Source of the DNA: Telopea speciosissima
Taxonomy: Eukaryota; Streptophyta; Magnoliopsida; Proteales; Proteaceae
Direction: 5' to 3'
DNA: 64,000 nt
NCBI RefSeq assembly: GCF_018873765.1
Contig: NC_057920.1
Coordinates: 8,011,307-8,075,306, forward strand
Shown: positions 21,962-33,125 of the stretch, piece after piece
Layout: the number at the start of each line of letters is the position of its first letter
Position numbering within the stretch: the first letter of the stretch is position 1
Notes under the pieces: generated by a model
What the model saw: only the letters and a program-made list of their open reading frames with translations
What the model was told of the DNA's origin: nothing
The model's database searches: none
Position numbers and translations under genes: made by a program

Positions 21962-22402
21962 TAAGGCCCCGTTTGTTTGCCGGATTAAAAAGGGTGGGAA
22001 ACTTGTGAGGGTGGATCCCACATGTTGTGGGTTGGGTTGACAAGGTAAGGAAAGGAAAGGAAATAATAGAATATGCATTTTGTAGTGGGGTGAGAGAGGA
22101 AATGGACATGGGTGGGATTCCATGGGAAAGAAAGGAAATACGAAGAGGAGAGAGATAGACTTAAAAGTAACTTTTCAATGAATAGTGCCAAAACCTTACC
22201 AATTTTGATAGGACTTTGAAAATGAATGGGATGGAAGAAAGAATGGTACCAATCACTAGACAAGAATAAATGTATTTAATGAGCTTTTCTAGAAGTTTCC
22301 CACTACATGTATGGATACACCCTTGGCATTTTGTGGGGAACAGTACTTTTCCCACCCCTTTTTGCCTATCCCACTTATATTTGACAAACAAACAAAGCCT
22401 AA
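21962..22402. mobile_element. Tourist-like (PIF/Harbinger) MITE, 435 bp, TAA TSD
   Basis: The element runs 21965-22399 between TAA trinucleotides (21962-21964 and 22400-22402). Its ends are GGCCCCGTTTGTTTG and, on the reverse complement of the right end, GGCTTTGTTTGTTTG. This GGCC/GGCT-TTGTTTG terminus with a TAA target is the classic Tourist signature. The following tgggaaac and aaaagggtggg blocks also pair. It carries no transposase and would be mobilised in trans. Confidence 0.88.
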
Positions 22403-22489
22403 AATAAAGGAATGGAACTGCGGTTAGAGACTGGACAATGGCCCATGGGTGAGGCCAGATCGGAGGAAGAGAGAGAGACCTCTTTAATT

Positions 22490-22654
22490 GGGATCCGCCA
22501 GGGAGCTCAGCGCCCAGGAAGTGTCTAGGGAGTATCCAAGGGTTGGGCTGTGCTGCACACATCTCGGGGCACACCTAGGAATCTGTGCGGCACAGCCTAA
22601 CAGCCGAATGCTCCATGGGCGTGCTGGGCTCCCTGGAGAGGAGCTCATCTCCAA
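22490..22654. mobile_element. MITE-like inverted-repeat element
   Basis: The halves agggagctcagcgccc...gttgggctgtgctgcaca and tgtgcggcacagcctaac...gggctccctgg are imperfect reverse complements. Possible 9-bp flanks tctttaatt and tctccaatt agree at 7 of 9. Small frames in both strands result from the symmetry and are not genes. Confidence 0.5.
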
Positions 22655-23461
22655 TCTCCAATTTCCACGTTGAATAGGAATGCGTAGCAGAAAAAAAGAT
22701 TTCTATTATTACGCCTTTGGTGCAAATCATCTGGAAGGAGAGAGAGCTCACACTGAGAGAGAGATTCAGGTGAGGACTGAGGAGAGAATTTGATTCTCTC
22801 TTGTTTTTTCTGGTAGAAGAATTTGATACCCTCCTGATATTATCAAACTGCAAGCTACAGACCCAACTTTAACACATACATAGATATCCTCTACTGTAAG
22901 TCTGTAACGATAAAAGAGAAAAAAAAGGACTAGAACACAAGGACCCTCACTGGTCAGCTTTCATTTCTCCCCCTTTTGAGAAATGCAGAGAAGAAAAGAA
23001 GGGAAAAAACTGGGTTTGTATTTGAGAACTGGGGACAACCTCTTCATCCACTGCGTATTCTGTATTGGGACATTCAGGATCAAGGCACTATTGGTCACTG
23101 GGTATGGCTGCGAGGCCCTTTTCTCTAATGCTTGTGAACGAATGGCGTGCGTTTGCATTTCGGTCTAAAGTGAGCGGTGGGCGGTGTTCTTGGGACCGGG
23201 GCTGTCTCCTCCTCTCAGCCGCAAAGTTTGAACGTAAGTATGATTTTCATTCCTCAATCCTTACTCACCCAGTCCCCACCGCCCTTCGTCCCAAAAGTGA
23301 AGCGTGCTTTGGTTTGTCTTTTGACACTTTGATTGATAGATTGAGAGAGAGAGAGAGAAGAGATTATAGTTGCAGTAGTAAGTTCTGTAGATGCAATGTT
23401 GGGATCCTCGTCCCTAACATTGCCACCAGAAACAACACCACCAAAGCAAGCCATAGCCCAT
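22655..23461. other. 3' intergenic region downstream of the ZF-HD gene
   Basis: No recognised coding sequence. It contains a GA tract near 23343-23358. Plus-strand frames at 22983-23463 are unrelated to known families. Confidence 0.35.
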
Positions 23462-23492
23462 GAAGAAGAAGAAGAAGAAGAAGAAGAAGAAG
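23462..23492. repeat. (GAA)n microsatellite
   Basis: About ten GAA units lie roughly 150 bp downstream of the ZF-HD stop codon on that gene's strand, possibly within its 3' untranslated region. Confidence 0.9.
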
Positions 23493-23644
23493 GTGTTTGA
23501 AAAAAATATTTTGTTCTTCTTTCTGAATGAGGAATGAAGAAGTATGGAAGAAAGAAAAAAAGGAAAGAACCAAATATGGTTCAATAGACAATCATAGAAG
23601 TTGATGTTAACACACAAGTGATCTTCCCTTCTCTTTCTTTCATC

Positions 23645-24730
23645 TCACAGTTGCTTCTTCTTCATGGCATGCTTGTTATTGTGCATCCAAACTTTGAGAA
23701 CTTGTCTCTTCACACTAACTTCTTCACAAAACCGCTGGACTTCCGTCTCATCCTGTTTCTGCATCTTCCATCCCAACTTCTCAGCGAACTCCAACATTTT
23801 TTCCTTCTGATACTGTGTGAACTTCGTCCGGAACCGTTTCTTCGAAAGCGCGAACGGTTGTGGTGGTTGTGAAGTAGTCCCGCCGGCATTGGACTGGTAA
23901 ACATTGAGATCTTCACTCGATGATTCCGTCGCCCCTCCTCCACCACCACCGCCTCCGTAAGCCATCATCATGGGTTGAGGAGGGATCGAAGCCATGGAGG
24001 GACTGGTGGGCAAACCCAGTTGGAATTTCTGCTGTTGCTGCAGATGCGGAGGAGCTAGTTGAGGATGATGATGAGTTGGATGAGCACGAGGAGGGATTCT
24101 GGTGCTACAGCTGTTCTTATGGTTTGGGTCGAAACAGTAATAACAATTGGCGGCGGCGGCGCTTGATCTGGGCTCTCCTTCCACTTCTTTCCGGTGGAAG
24201 TTCCGGTGGCACTCGCAGGCGGCGCATTTTAGGGCTTCCGGGGTACCTTCCTCACCGCTCGGCATGAATTCGCCGCATCCGTCGACGACATGGGCACCAA
24301 TATTTGCTGCGTGGTTCTTGAGACATTCCCTATACCGGACTGTGACGGAGCTCTTGGGGGTTGTCGGTGTCCTTACGGAGTTCGATCCACCGGCAACTGC
24401 TGCTCCTCCTGTTGCTCCACCAACTGCAATTGCCACCGGGACTGGATCTGGGTCTGGTCGTTGATCATGATGGTGGTGGTGCTGAGGATGTTCCTGTTGT
24501 AGACGAAGGTGGCGATGATGATCTAGGGTTTGAGATGATGATGAGTTAAAGACTGCAGTTCCATTACCAGTCCCATCTCTTCTTCTTTCATCACCACCTC
24601 CTCCTGCAACTGCTCCTGATGGAATTAGCAAGGCAGATGAAACCTTTGAGGTTGATTCTCGAATAGGAGGATTAAAACCCAAAGAGCTTGGCATCCCTAT
24701 TTCCTTTTCTTGGTGGCCTCTCAATTCCAT
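23645..24730 (-). CDS. Zinc-finger homeodomain (ZF-HD) transcription factor
   Basis: An intact intronless frame of 361 residues, as usual for this plant family. Order: a variable N-terminus rich in Gly, Ser and Thr with a His stretch (about 81-89); the ZF-HD dimerisation domain at about 131-182, beginning VRYRECLKNHAA and including HVVDGCGEFMPSGEEGT and CAACECHRNFHRKE with its conserved Cys/His pattern; a low-complexity linker rich in Pro, Gln, His and Gly; and the homeodomain at about 297-359, starting KKRFRTKFTQYQKEKM and ending in helix 3 with VWMHNNKH. The helix-3 residues expected for ZHD proteins are present and there are no stops. It should act in the nucleus as homo- or heterodimers on ATTA-type sites. 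The subgroup within the ZHD family cannot be fixed from memory. Its neighbours are repeats, not an operon-like cluster. Confidence 0.96.
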   Translation of the reverse strand: MELRGHQEKEIGMPSSLGFNPPIRESTSKVSSALLIPSGAVAGGGGDERRRDGTGNGTAVFNSSSSQTLDHHRHLRLQQEHPQHHHHHDQRPDPDPVPVAIAVGGATGGAAVAGGSNSVRTPTTPKSSVTVRYRECLKNHAANIGAHVVDGCGEFMPSGEEGTPEALKCAACECHRNFHRKEVEGEPRSSAAAANCYYCFDPNHKNSCSTRIPPRAHPTHHHPQLAPPHLQQQQKFQLGLPTSPSMASIPPQPMMMAYGGGGGGGGATESSSEDLNVYQSNAGGTTSQPPQPFALSKKRFRTKFTQYQKEKMLEFAEKLGWKMQKQDETEVQRFCEEVSVKRQVLKVWMHNNKHAMKKKQL

Positions 24731-25990
24731 TAATTTCTACAGTGAACCTTTTTGCCCTTTTTCTTTAATCTTCACTTCTAAATCATCTTGTTCATGCATC
24801 CTTCTCATCCCATGGATCTTTCAAAAAGAGAAAATAATCAAACAGAGAAATCAAACTTACATAAAAGCTTAAAAAATCCTCCACAAATGAAAATTTCTGC
24901 TCTTGTCTTCCTCCTTGATTTTGACCTTGTGGGTGTTAAAACCACCAACTCATTCCACTATTTTAAACCCTTCCACTAAGACGTAAGCAACTAATTGAGC
25001 AGTTGGTATAGATGCGGAAAAACCCAAGAGAGATTAATCTTAATCCCAAACAAAAAAACTTAAACAGGAGAAGAGAGCTTGGGAGAGGGCCCCTACTAAT
25101 ATACAATTCTCTCTTAATTAAAATTAAAAACCCACTGTAGAGAAAGTAAAAGAGAGAGCTCTAAACCTCTTTAAGTGAACCACCATAACCTATCAAGCTC
25201 TAAACCAGTAAACCTCTCCTGGGTTTCATTAATGCAGACATCCGAAATTTCCAAGAGAGAGGAGATGGGTTTTGCTTCCTATCGCCCATCTAACTCCAAC
25301 ATGGAACAACTTGGTTGCTTGTGAAGGGGAGGAGAAGAGATTAAGGGGGTCCTCTGCAAAACCACCGACAGGGTCATGTTCATCCTTTCCCACGCTCTGC
25401 AAACTGGTCCCATGCCTAATTATTGCTCTGTGTATTTGTTATCTAGTGCTGTGTATTGCACAACCAAAGAGAAAGAGAGAATGTTGACGCGACGTTGCCT
25501 GGTCTGGAATCGCTCCACAAACTCACTTGCTTCTAAAAATCATCAAAATTTAAACATGCCCAAATGCCCACCATTACTGATTAACAGACTGAGGAGAATG
25601 ATCGTTAATACGAGCAATCTCTTCAACTAAAACAGATGCTTAGGCAGAGCAAACGATTGAGTTGAGAGAGAAAAGGCTACTGTGACGAGGTGGAGTAAAG
25701 TGGAAAATGTTTGTTTGGTCCACAGCGCATCACTTGTCCTGTTGGTATGGTATTGTGTCAGTACTCTCTCTTTCTCTCTCTCTCTCTTACCCTCTCTACT
25801 TGCATCTATTGTGCGCCTGCTGCACCTCCTGCTGCTTCAAGTCTTTCTTTCACAGTGATGCTTTTTACCCTTTTCTCTGCCTGTAATTGATGTCCTCACC
25901 ATCCCTCTGTCTTCTTCCCATGTGCATTTCTCTCTGGCCTCTCCCTTCCCTCTTTTCTCATCTGGAGTTTTCATTGTACATGTCTAAGTT
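24731..25990 (-). promoter_or_regulatory. Upstream region of the ZF-HD gene
   Basis: Single-copy-looking sequence 5' of the ZF-HD start, with CT-rich tracts on the plus strand (25765-25789 and around 25925-25960). On the gene's strand these are GAGA-type sequences that plant BPC proteins can bind. ZF-HD genes often carry an intron in the 5' leader; none could be proved here. No other gene is seen. Confidence 0.35.
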
Positions 25991-26360
25991 TCAACCCTAA
26001 TTGATTTGGTCATGTTACATGGACAAAATAAAATATTAAAAAATCAATAGAAATTCATTAATTAGGGTATACCAATAGGTAGTTGCGCATAAAAATTTGA
26101 CATGTGATTTATCCAAGCTTATTCCTCTAAGTATCCAATGTTCAGATTTATCATATAAATTTGCATATTAATTAGAGAGAGAATGTCAGTGTAGATCCCA
26201 TGAGTCATTAAAGCTTGTGGAATCCTTCACACGCTAACACTTTGGAGATCATTTTCTTATATATTTATCTGAAAAAACTGTATCTCCCACCAACATACCT
26301 ATGTTTACTAATAAAAAAAATTTATTTTATTTTTTTCTTTCTAAATAAATGAGAATTTCT

Positions 26361-27062
26361 TATTGACACTCCTTAAGGTATCAAATAATTTATAACCTTA
26401 TTTTTTTTTTGTCCGTTCAATGTAACACATATTTTTTCAATGAGGATTGTAAAACGTTAATGGGCCTGAGGCCTAGCTGGTCCGCCCACATGGGGCAGGC
26501 TGGTTGAACTAAAAACGAGAGAGAGAGGGACGTGACCGATCCCTCCTCTAATTGGCTTATCTTAGGGTTTAGCCTATAAATAGATATAAGGCATAAACCC
26601 TAAGCGTGCATTAATCGATTATATCTCTCCCTCTTTCAAATTCTGTGTTATCCTAGGGTTTCTATTCAATTGCCTAGGGTTTTGTGGTGTGGGTTTCTTT
26701 ACGAAGTGAGAAGCCTGTTGAGATCGCGGATTGCTCGTAACTACAAGCTGCATTCGATCGTCCCTTCTGCTGCGGTTCCATTCGGTTTAGGTAATCCCTA
26801 AACCTCTGTGTATATGGAATAGAATGCATGTTTCCCTAATAAGGATAAATCTTATCATTTCACATATGTATTTGAAAATATGCAAGACAGTGATAGCTTT
26901 TGATAATGTCATAATGATAAATTACTCTAAAGTTCTTTTTTGTTATACCCTTTTTTATCCGTAACATAAAGAATTTTTGGAAATAAGACAAGAGACAATT
27001 AAAAGAGTATGTCAAGTTTTAAGTACACCTATAGAGGTGTTATCAAGAAGGTGTCAAGTTAT
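26361..27062. mobile_element. MITE family D, copy 1, interrupted by a solo LTR
   Basis: The left part starts tattgacactccttaagg and continues tatcaaataatttataacc; the right part ends with acacctatagaggtgttatc and ggtgtcaagttat, which pair as terminal repeats. Copies 2 and 3 at 40838-41097 and 43486-43812 share the same order of blocks (tgtcaaataatttgt, gataatgacataatgata, aatacacctatagagg). Copy 1 is longer only because of the insertion at 26448-26841. Confidence 0.65.
26443..26846 (+). mobile_element. Probable solo LTR (394 bp) with perfect 5-bp TSD
   Basis: AGGAT occurs at 26443-26447 and 26842-26846 around a segment running from tgtaaaacgttaatggg to tttccctaata. The MITE family D alignment closes exactly if this segment is removed. 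It carries a TATA-like cctataaatag at about 26573 and a downstream leader-like region. The right end reads TA rather than CA, which one transition would explain. No internal region remains, so recombination between LTRs is likely. Confidence 0.65.
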
Positions 27063-27144
27063 CTTAGCAAGTGGTATAGGGGAGTGCACCAATGAAGTGC
27101 AATGACACTGCTCATATTTAAGAGGATAGCAAGGTCATTTCATC

Positions 27145-27147
<3 letters not shown>

Positions 27148-27186
<39 letters not shown>

Positions 27187-27187
27187 G
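27148..27187. repeat. (GA)n microsatellite
   Basis: A nearly pure GA run of about 30 bp followed by gaaagagagg. Confidence 0.9.
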
Positions 27188-27240
27188 ATACTAGCATACC
27201 CTCCCTCAGCAGTTCAGAGAACCTTTTTCCTATATATTTA

Positions 27241-27428
27241 GGGAAAAGAGAATGCTAACTGGGTGCATGTGGTGCACTGCCCTAGCCCAGACACAGGGGC
27301 AAGTGAAATGACTGTCATACCCCTAGAAAATTCAGCCTTTCCATGGTCCGTGGTGGTCATTTCGCCTGCTCTTGTGTTTGGGCGCAGGGGCAACGCACCA
27401 TACATGCCAAGTTAGCATTCTCTCTCCC
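27241..27428. mobile_element. MITE-like stem element A4 (188 bp), perfect 9-bp TSD
   Basis: Left arm GGGAAAAGAGAATGCTAAC pairs with the right arm (reverse complement GGGAGAGAGAATGCTAAC) and continues tgggtgcatgtggtgc. Identical 9-mers atatattta flank it at 27232-27240 and 27429-27437. Internally gtgaaatgac and gtcatttcgcc also pair. Confidence 0.85.
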
Positions 27429-27437
27429 ATATATTTA

Positions 27438-28150
27438 ATACTGAATTTCCTTTAACCCATGACAAAAGAGGAATTCCTATGTGGATGGGTGCAACACCTT
27501 TGGATGGGCATTAGGAATAATGGGAGGGGTATTTTCGATCCCACGCCATAGGGGGAATAATTAAAACCCTAAGATGATGGGTGAACCTCTCCATAGGGCG
27601 ATAGAAAACTTGCGCCATATATTTATGAGAAAAATAATGTTAACCAGTAGCGTGGTTAGTGTGGTCGCCTAGATACAAACCAATGTGTCTTTGTGCACGA
27701 AAAGACCATTCAATCATAGTGAAATTGAAAATTGCATTCAAAACAATGTTTATGCACGCACTTTCATTGGCTACCACACTGGTATAAGGGTGACACGACA
27801 GATTAGGGTTCTCTTATATAAGAAAATCATGTTGTGCTGGTGATTAAGTGATGCTTTGGCACTTGGTAGCTATGTGGAGTGTTGTGTCCGCCAATAGGCA
27901 ATAGGAAGCGCGGGTTTGGCAATATGAAGGGGTAGATGAAGAGTTAATTATCAAATAGCCTTCCTTTCAAGCTGGGAAATGTACAAGTTGACCCCTTCCT
28001 TTCCCCTATGCTCTCTTTTTCTTTTTTTCATAAGCTTCGATCAAGTCCTTGACACGGTTTTCTTTTTGTTGGTAAAAGTCTTTAGCACGGTAACATCCTT
28101 GTTTTATGTCATTTTATCTCTCTCTCTCTCTCTCTCTCTCTTAATATCTC
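27438..28150. other. Spacer with a (CT)n tract
   Basis: A CT microsatellite lies at about 28117-28141. No gene seen. Confidence 0.45.
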
Positions 28151-28152
28151 TG

Positions 28153-28206
28153 AAATCTAAACTTCCATAGTCTTTTTTTTTGGTAAAATCTAAACTTCCA
28201 TAGTCT
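28153..28206 (-). mobile_element. Micro-retroinsertion, 12 bp, with perfect 21-bp TSD
   Basis: A 21-bp direct repeat beginning aaatctaaac and ending catagtct (28153-28173, 28186-28206) flanks only ttttttttggta, i.e. taccaaaaaaaa on the minus strand. This is the smallest of the poly(A) insertions in the window. Confidence 0.7.
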
Positions 28207-29163
28207 AAGGCATAATAACCACCATCTGTACTTCGGATCCTCAATTTCGATCATGTGCACCAAGGTTGTGTTTCAGTCTTACTATTTGCTAAATATTATG
28301 GCTCACAATACAGAATGGAGGGAGAGGGTTTCTTATGAGGGCAGCGTAAGAAGAAATCTGCATACTATAATCAATGTGGGGTTGAAAAATGGTATCAGTC
28401 GTATGTGGCCTATGTGGTTAGAATAGAAGAGAGAAATATTAGTGTGGTTCCTACTGTTTATTTTGTGAAGAGGGTATAAAGGAATCTGTACAAGGGTAGT
28501 AATCTTATTTATTAGGATATAAAACTCTGACACTCATTATTGTCGGCATGACCATTGTGAGGGCTTTTTATTTGGAGAATCTTGGGCACAAAATCATGAG
28601 TTCGAGAGCATTTTCAAACACTTGAAAATAAGGAAGTAACGGAGAGTGATGTTTGGTGAATTGATATCATTAAAAAGATTACCCTTTGCACCATCGAGAA
28701 TTTTTCTCTTTAAAAGATAAAGAAATAATGGAAGAGTGATCTATGTGTTGCTCGTTTGTATTAATATCTTACATACCAAGCCAATAGCAAGAAGTGAAAT
28801 AGTACATTTAATTATTTATGAAGAAATATATATTTAATTGAAAGGACTCCCATATTTAATGAGAAGAGAAGGGAGACTAATAAGGAAGTACACTAACTAA
28901 TTTAACAAAATGAAGAAAACCATCCCATTATATGGTGCTCTTTACAATACTTTTATTAGTGGAAACTTTTCCCGCCTAGTGGCGGTGGTAAAATTATCGT
29001 CGCAACCTCGCTCTCTCCCCTACCCCTACAATTTTCTCTCTCTCCTTCCCCCACTCCCACTCCCACTCGACCTTCCCCTCCCTCCCTCCCTCCCTCCCTC
29101 CCATTTCGCTTCGGTTCTCCATCTCCCTCGATTGCCCCTCCCCCTCTGTGTCTCCTCCCCCGC

Positions 29164-29199
<36 letters not shown>

Positions 29200-30216
29200 C
29201 TTGGTTCCCTCCTCGGGGCTCTGCGTCTCTAACACCCTGCCCCACCATCTTCCTCTCCCTTACCTCACCACTCCCTTTGCATCTCCAACACGTCATCCTA
29301 CCATCATTAGATGTCAGCCACATGTGTTGATCCCATTAGTCAAGATAAGGCTTAGTAGTAGCAGTGTTGTTATTGTTGATGTCTGCCATGTGTCTTCCAT
29401 GCAATTGATAATATCACCATGTGTCCACCATACAGTTTGTTTGAATTGACTGATCTTGATCGTGTGGATCAAATCGCCCAATCCAATTGAGCCCCGCTCT
29501 AGATTAGACAAAATCGGGATTGTCTGATCTCATTACTCAACTGGCAGGGGAAGCATCACTTGGTGGTTGCTGCTATTTGCAATAGAGCGATGATCTAATT
29601 CCAAGGAAGAGATCGCTTGTCTGACTCTAACCCCACCTCCACCCGGACCTAGGCCCCACATGTGAAATGACCATTTCACCCCTGATTTTACTATCATTTA
29701 GTAAGGTTAGACGGGAGCTGAAATGAATAATCGAATGCTTGACATCATGTTATTCCCCCTTTCCCTCTGATCACCTTCCATAAGTTTCTTTGAGTTGGGA
29801 CGCCACCCCGGGCCCCCCTCTTGGGCTGCCATCCTGGTGGCATATGGGGCCTTCCACGCCTCTTATCGATCCTTAGTTGTTAATGAAGTTGAAGGAGCTT
29901 TATACTTGGGAAAATATTGGTTGTGGGCCCCAAGTTCTAACCAATAGTGTGGCTGGAGCTCAGCCTTGTTGCAAACTTCTAGAACAGAGGATCTGGAGCT
30001 ATATAGCTTACGCATCTTCCTCCTTTACAAGTTATTAGTATCCTGATTATTTTATTCTTTAATTAATATAGCCTCTCTAATCCAGTAAGTTTTTAAATCT
30101 CTATTATTTGATTCTTTAGCCAAATAAGGAAATAAAACGGCTACCTAATCAGTGGAGGTTTAATATTGTAATCAAAATCCCAATAGAAAATAATAAGTGA
30201 TATATTAGTGATAAGT
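28207..30216. other. Spacer with a pyrimidine-rich block and a fragment of stem family B
   Basis: The segment 29010-29320 is strongly CT-rich, including (CCCT)n at about 29077-29102 and (CT)n at 29166-29200; the long plus-strand frame there (about 28910-29449) is Pro/Leu/Ser-rich low complexity, not a gene. A similar block with similar downstream sequence (catgtgtccaccat) is at 31540-31820. A partial copy of stem family B lies at 29630-29725 (cacatgtgaaatgacca, tttactatcatttag). Confidence 0.4.
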
Positions 30217-30266
30217 GATATATAATTAACTACTCCTTACCAAAAAAAGATATATAATTAACTACT
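30217..30266 (+). mobile_element. Micro-retroinsertion, 14 bp, with perfect 18-bp TSD
   Basis: gatatataattaactact at 30217-30234 recurs at 30249-30266 around ccttaccaaaaaaa. The tail matches the taccaaa ending of the insertions at 28174 and 30652. Confidence 0.7.
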
Positions 30267-30638
30267 AGACTCTAGATAGAGTAGGATAGAGTAGAAGAAT
30301 CGGATCCGTGACATTAATGAGTAAATTAAGGATTAAACAATTTCAGTGTTAACTGACCTTTTTGGACACAAGTTCCAAAGGTATCAGACTAGATTAAAGA
30401 AAGTAGATTTAAAGGAGTTTATCATATTAAACTAATCAAAAGATCTACTTAAAGACTGACTGACTCACAGAGAAAGAGACAGGTGGCAGGAAGTTGTATC
30501 ATGCATGACACGTGGCAGACTCCCAATCAAATGCCAGATTCCCACTGGCATTTTTCTTTCTTGATGTTTGTGCCAAAATTTTGGAAGTCAAGTCTTCGGT
30601 CCTCTCAGTCCTCAGTTGATGCGAAACCCGCCATTGGC

Positions 30639-30687
30639 CTTCCCATTCTTGGCTTGTTTTTTTTTTTGGTAAAACTTCCCATTCTTG
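30639..30687 (-). mobile_element. Micro-retroinsertion, 23 bp, with 13-bp TSD
   Basis: cttcccattcttg at 30639-30651 and 30675-30687 flanks an insert containing a T-run followed by ggtaaaa, i.e. ttttacc then poly(A) on the minus strand. Confidence 0.6.
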
Positions 30688-32948
30688 TAGGAAAAGGAAC
30701 GCTGAGAACGGGTCAAGATGCTCATATCTCACCATTAGTAGTAATTAATCAGTATATAGAAGTGACAGTAGAGCAGCACTGTGGGCCCAGTTCTAAAAAC
30801 TGATTAGTCTCTACTGATCTTTACTGTTGTTGGGTGTGTTGGTCTCCCTGGCTTGTTACATTAAAGGGTAAGAGATCTCTATTTAGTAGCATGGTCTTGA
30901 TGCAAGCGTTCGCTAGATAAGTGAGTATATTTGGGTATCTACGCAAGGGATAGAGGTATCATCTCGCGGTGCCTTATGAGAAGACATAAGAAACACCACT
31001 AATTTGAAATCTTTTTTTCTTACATTAAAATATCACATGTTTTGAAGGCACTCTTTCTCCATAACTGTGCATATCTCCTTATCCCCACCCCACCCCACCC
31101 CGAAAAAAAACTGCATATCTATCTCCTTCCATTCTTATTTCTCTATGTCATAGGGTTCGATTTTTCACCAAAAAATAAGAGAGTTTGACTTTAACTTAAG
31201 GTTTAAAATATTAATATTGGGTATCATATTGAAAAGGTGATATTAAGAGATGTATCATATTATATCAGAGATGCAACATACACTGATACGTGTGAAAATA
31301 GTTAAGAAACATAGAAAAATGTAAAATATAGTTTTAAAAGATACGATATGTATCAATTAATTAGTATCAACGGATACGGAATGATACTTTAAAACCTTGT
31401 TCCAATGACCACAAATCTATCCGGAGTCGCATTTTCCGATGGAGCAATAGTTGAATTGGTTTCGTTGTTTTGGATGAGGAGCAACGGGTAAAGCTAGAAA
31501 TATAAGAGCCTGTCCTTTGGTCTTCCTCTCTTATTGTGGACTTCTCCGGCTGCCTTGCCCCCCCCTCCCCACCCCCTCCTACTGCAATACCTCCCTGGCC
31601 CCACCCTACCTCTGCGCTACAACACCCCATGCAACCCTCACCCCTTTCCATCTTCCCCTCCCCTTCCCCCTGAAACACCTATGCCATTGCATCCATATTC
31701 TTTTTTCTTTTTCTTCTCCTTCTCCAACTGGCTTCAATTATCCTTTCATTTTTTTAAATTCACAAGATGATGACATGTGTCCATCATGCTGTTACATGTT
31801 GGCCTCATGTGTCCATCATGTTGCTAGATTTTTATAGTTGTGGATCAGCTAGATTGATTAGATTGGCCCATATTATTAGATCCACTTACCCTCGAGTCGG
31901 AGCGATCAGAATCAAGATCAATCAAGATCAATCACGATAGAAAATCAATGGGATAAAAAAAATGATAAAATTCAATATTTTTATATTGAAACACTTAGAT
32001 TGGATCTATAATAGACTTATAAGGATCCAAAATTGTCAAAAGAAATTGATGATGAATTGAAAATTGATCAAATCAATAGCTATAATTTTAATTTGTGAGT
32101 TTTATAAAATGAAATCGATCCAATCTTGATTTGATTTGGTTATAAAAAAAATTAAAAAATAAAAATCAAACCAAAGTCATATAAACCGGATGTGAACCGA
32201 ATAACAAAAATAGAATAGAAACTAGTAAAACCATGTTAAATACAAAATGATTTTGTTTTTTAACTAATTACAATCTAATATTATTTTGAATTGTAACAAA
32301 ATGTAAACTAATTTAAAACTGGACCAAATAAAAGGAATCAAACCAATTAACATCCTTAATGTTGTTGATCTCCCTCACCGAGAAAGCACAAAAAAACTAT
32401 TATAACAATTATTAATTTACGAGTCCATTTATCTCATTAGATTTTTTTTTTTTGGCTGCCAAACATAGCCTTGGTTTTGGAGGTGAAGTCGTACCCCTTC
32501 CACTGGGTTGACTACTAAAAAGTATCAAAGTATGCATGAGCTTTGCACCCATCGTGCAATACATACCACACCTTTGAAGTACCTCTGCGTGTGCAATTTT
32601 GTTTGTGCTCTCTGCGTTGTAACCGTGTGAATAGAAAGGAAAAGGAAATCGTATCTGTCTGCGATCTTAGAGATTGGGGAATGGTGGGAAGATTTGGAGG
32701 GATATCCCTGTCTTGGATTTTAATCCTCTCTAATTCCTAAGTGTGCAGTGCGACGATGCTAGGTCGAAATGTTGACACCTGATAGGTCGAACATCCAACG
32801 ATTCGAACTCAACAAAAGTCAATGAGCTTGGATCGTTCGATGTCCAAGTTGCCAGGTATTGATATCTTCACCTAACACGCACTGCACACTTTTAAGCTAT
32901 TGGAGAGGATTATTTTCTCCCTATCCCTCCAGTAAAACTTAAAATTAT
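30688..32948. other. Spacer with repeats
   Basis: It includes a CCCCA run at 31084-31101, a TATCGGTATCG-type stretch at 31230-31400, a CT-rich block at 31540-31690 and sequence at 32130-32360 rich in aatcaaacc/gaaccgaat, ending accaattaacatcctta, which resembles one end of the 15482-16280 MULE family. No gene recognised. Confidence 0.4.
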
Positions 32949-32957
32949 ATTTAAAAT

Positions 32958-33116
32958 TTGAGAGAAAGAACGTTACCTGGACATGTGCGGTGCGCTACAA
33001 TTGCTCTTGCACCTAACATAAGACGCAACAAAATGACAACTACACCCTCATAAAAAGATGCAAAATTTAAAGACAGTGCATCACACGTACCCAAATTGCG
33101 TTCTCTTTCCCTTAAC
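32958..33116. mobile_element. MITE-like stem element A5 (159 bp), perfect 9-bp TSD
   Basis: The left arm ttgagagaaagaacgttacc and the right arm (reverse complement gttaagggaaagagaacgc) pair imperfectly, then gtgcggtgc pairs with gtgatgcac. The 9-mer atttaaaat flanks it at 32949-32957 and 33117-33125. Confidence 0.75.
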
Positions 33117-33125
33117 ATTTAAAAT

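Noticed and set aside
23920..24549. Several plus-strand frames over the ZF-HD gene
   Set aside because: Antisense to an intact ZF-HD coding sequence; composition reflects the reverse of its His, Gly and Ser codons.
28910..29449. 179-residue plus-strand open frame
   Set aside because: Almost entirely Pro/Leu/Ser from CT microsatellites; no domain, no splice context, and a similar low-complexity block elsewhere.
31040..31125. Another micro-retroinsertion at the CCCCA/A-run
   Set aside because: The flanks (ctgtgcatatct against ctgcatatct) match only with a gap and the insert is mostly a simple repeat.
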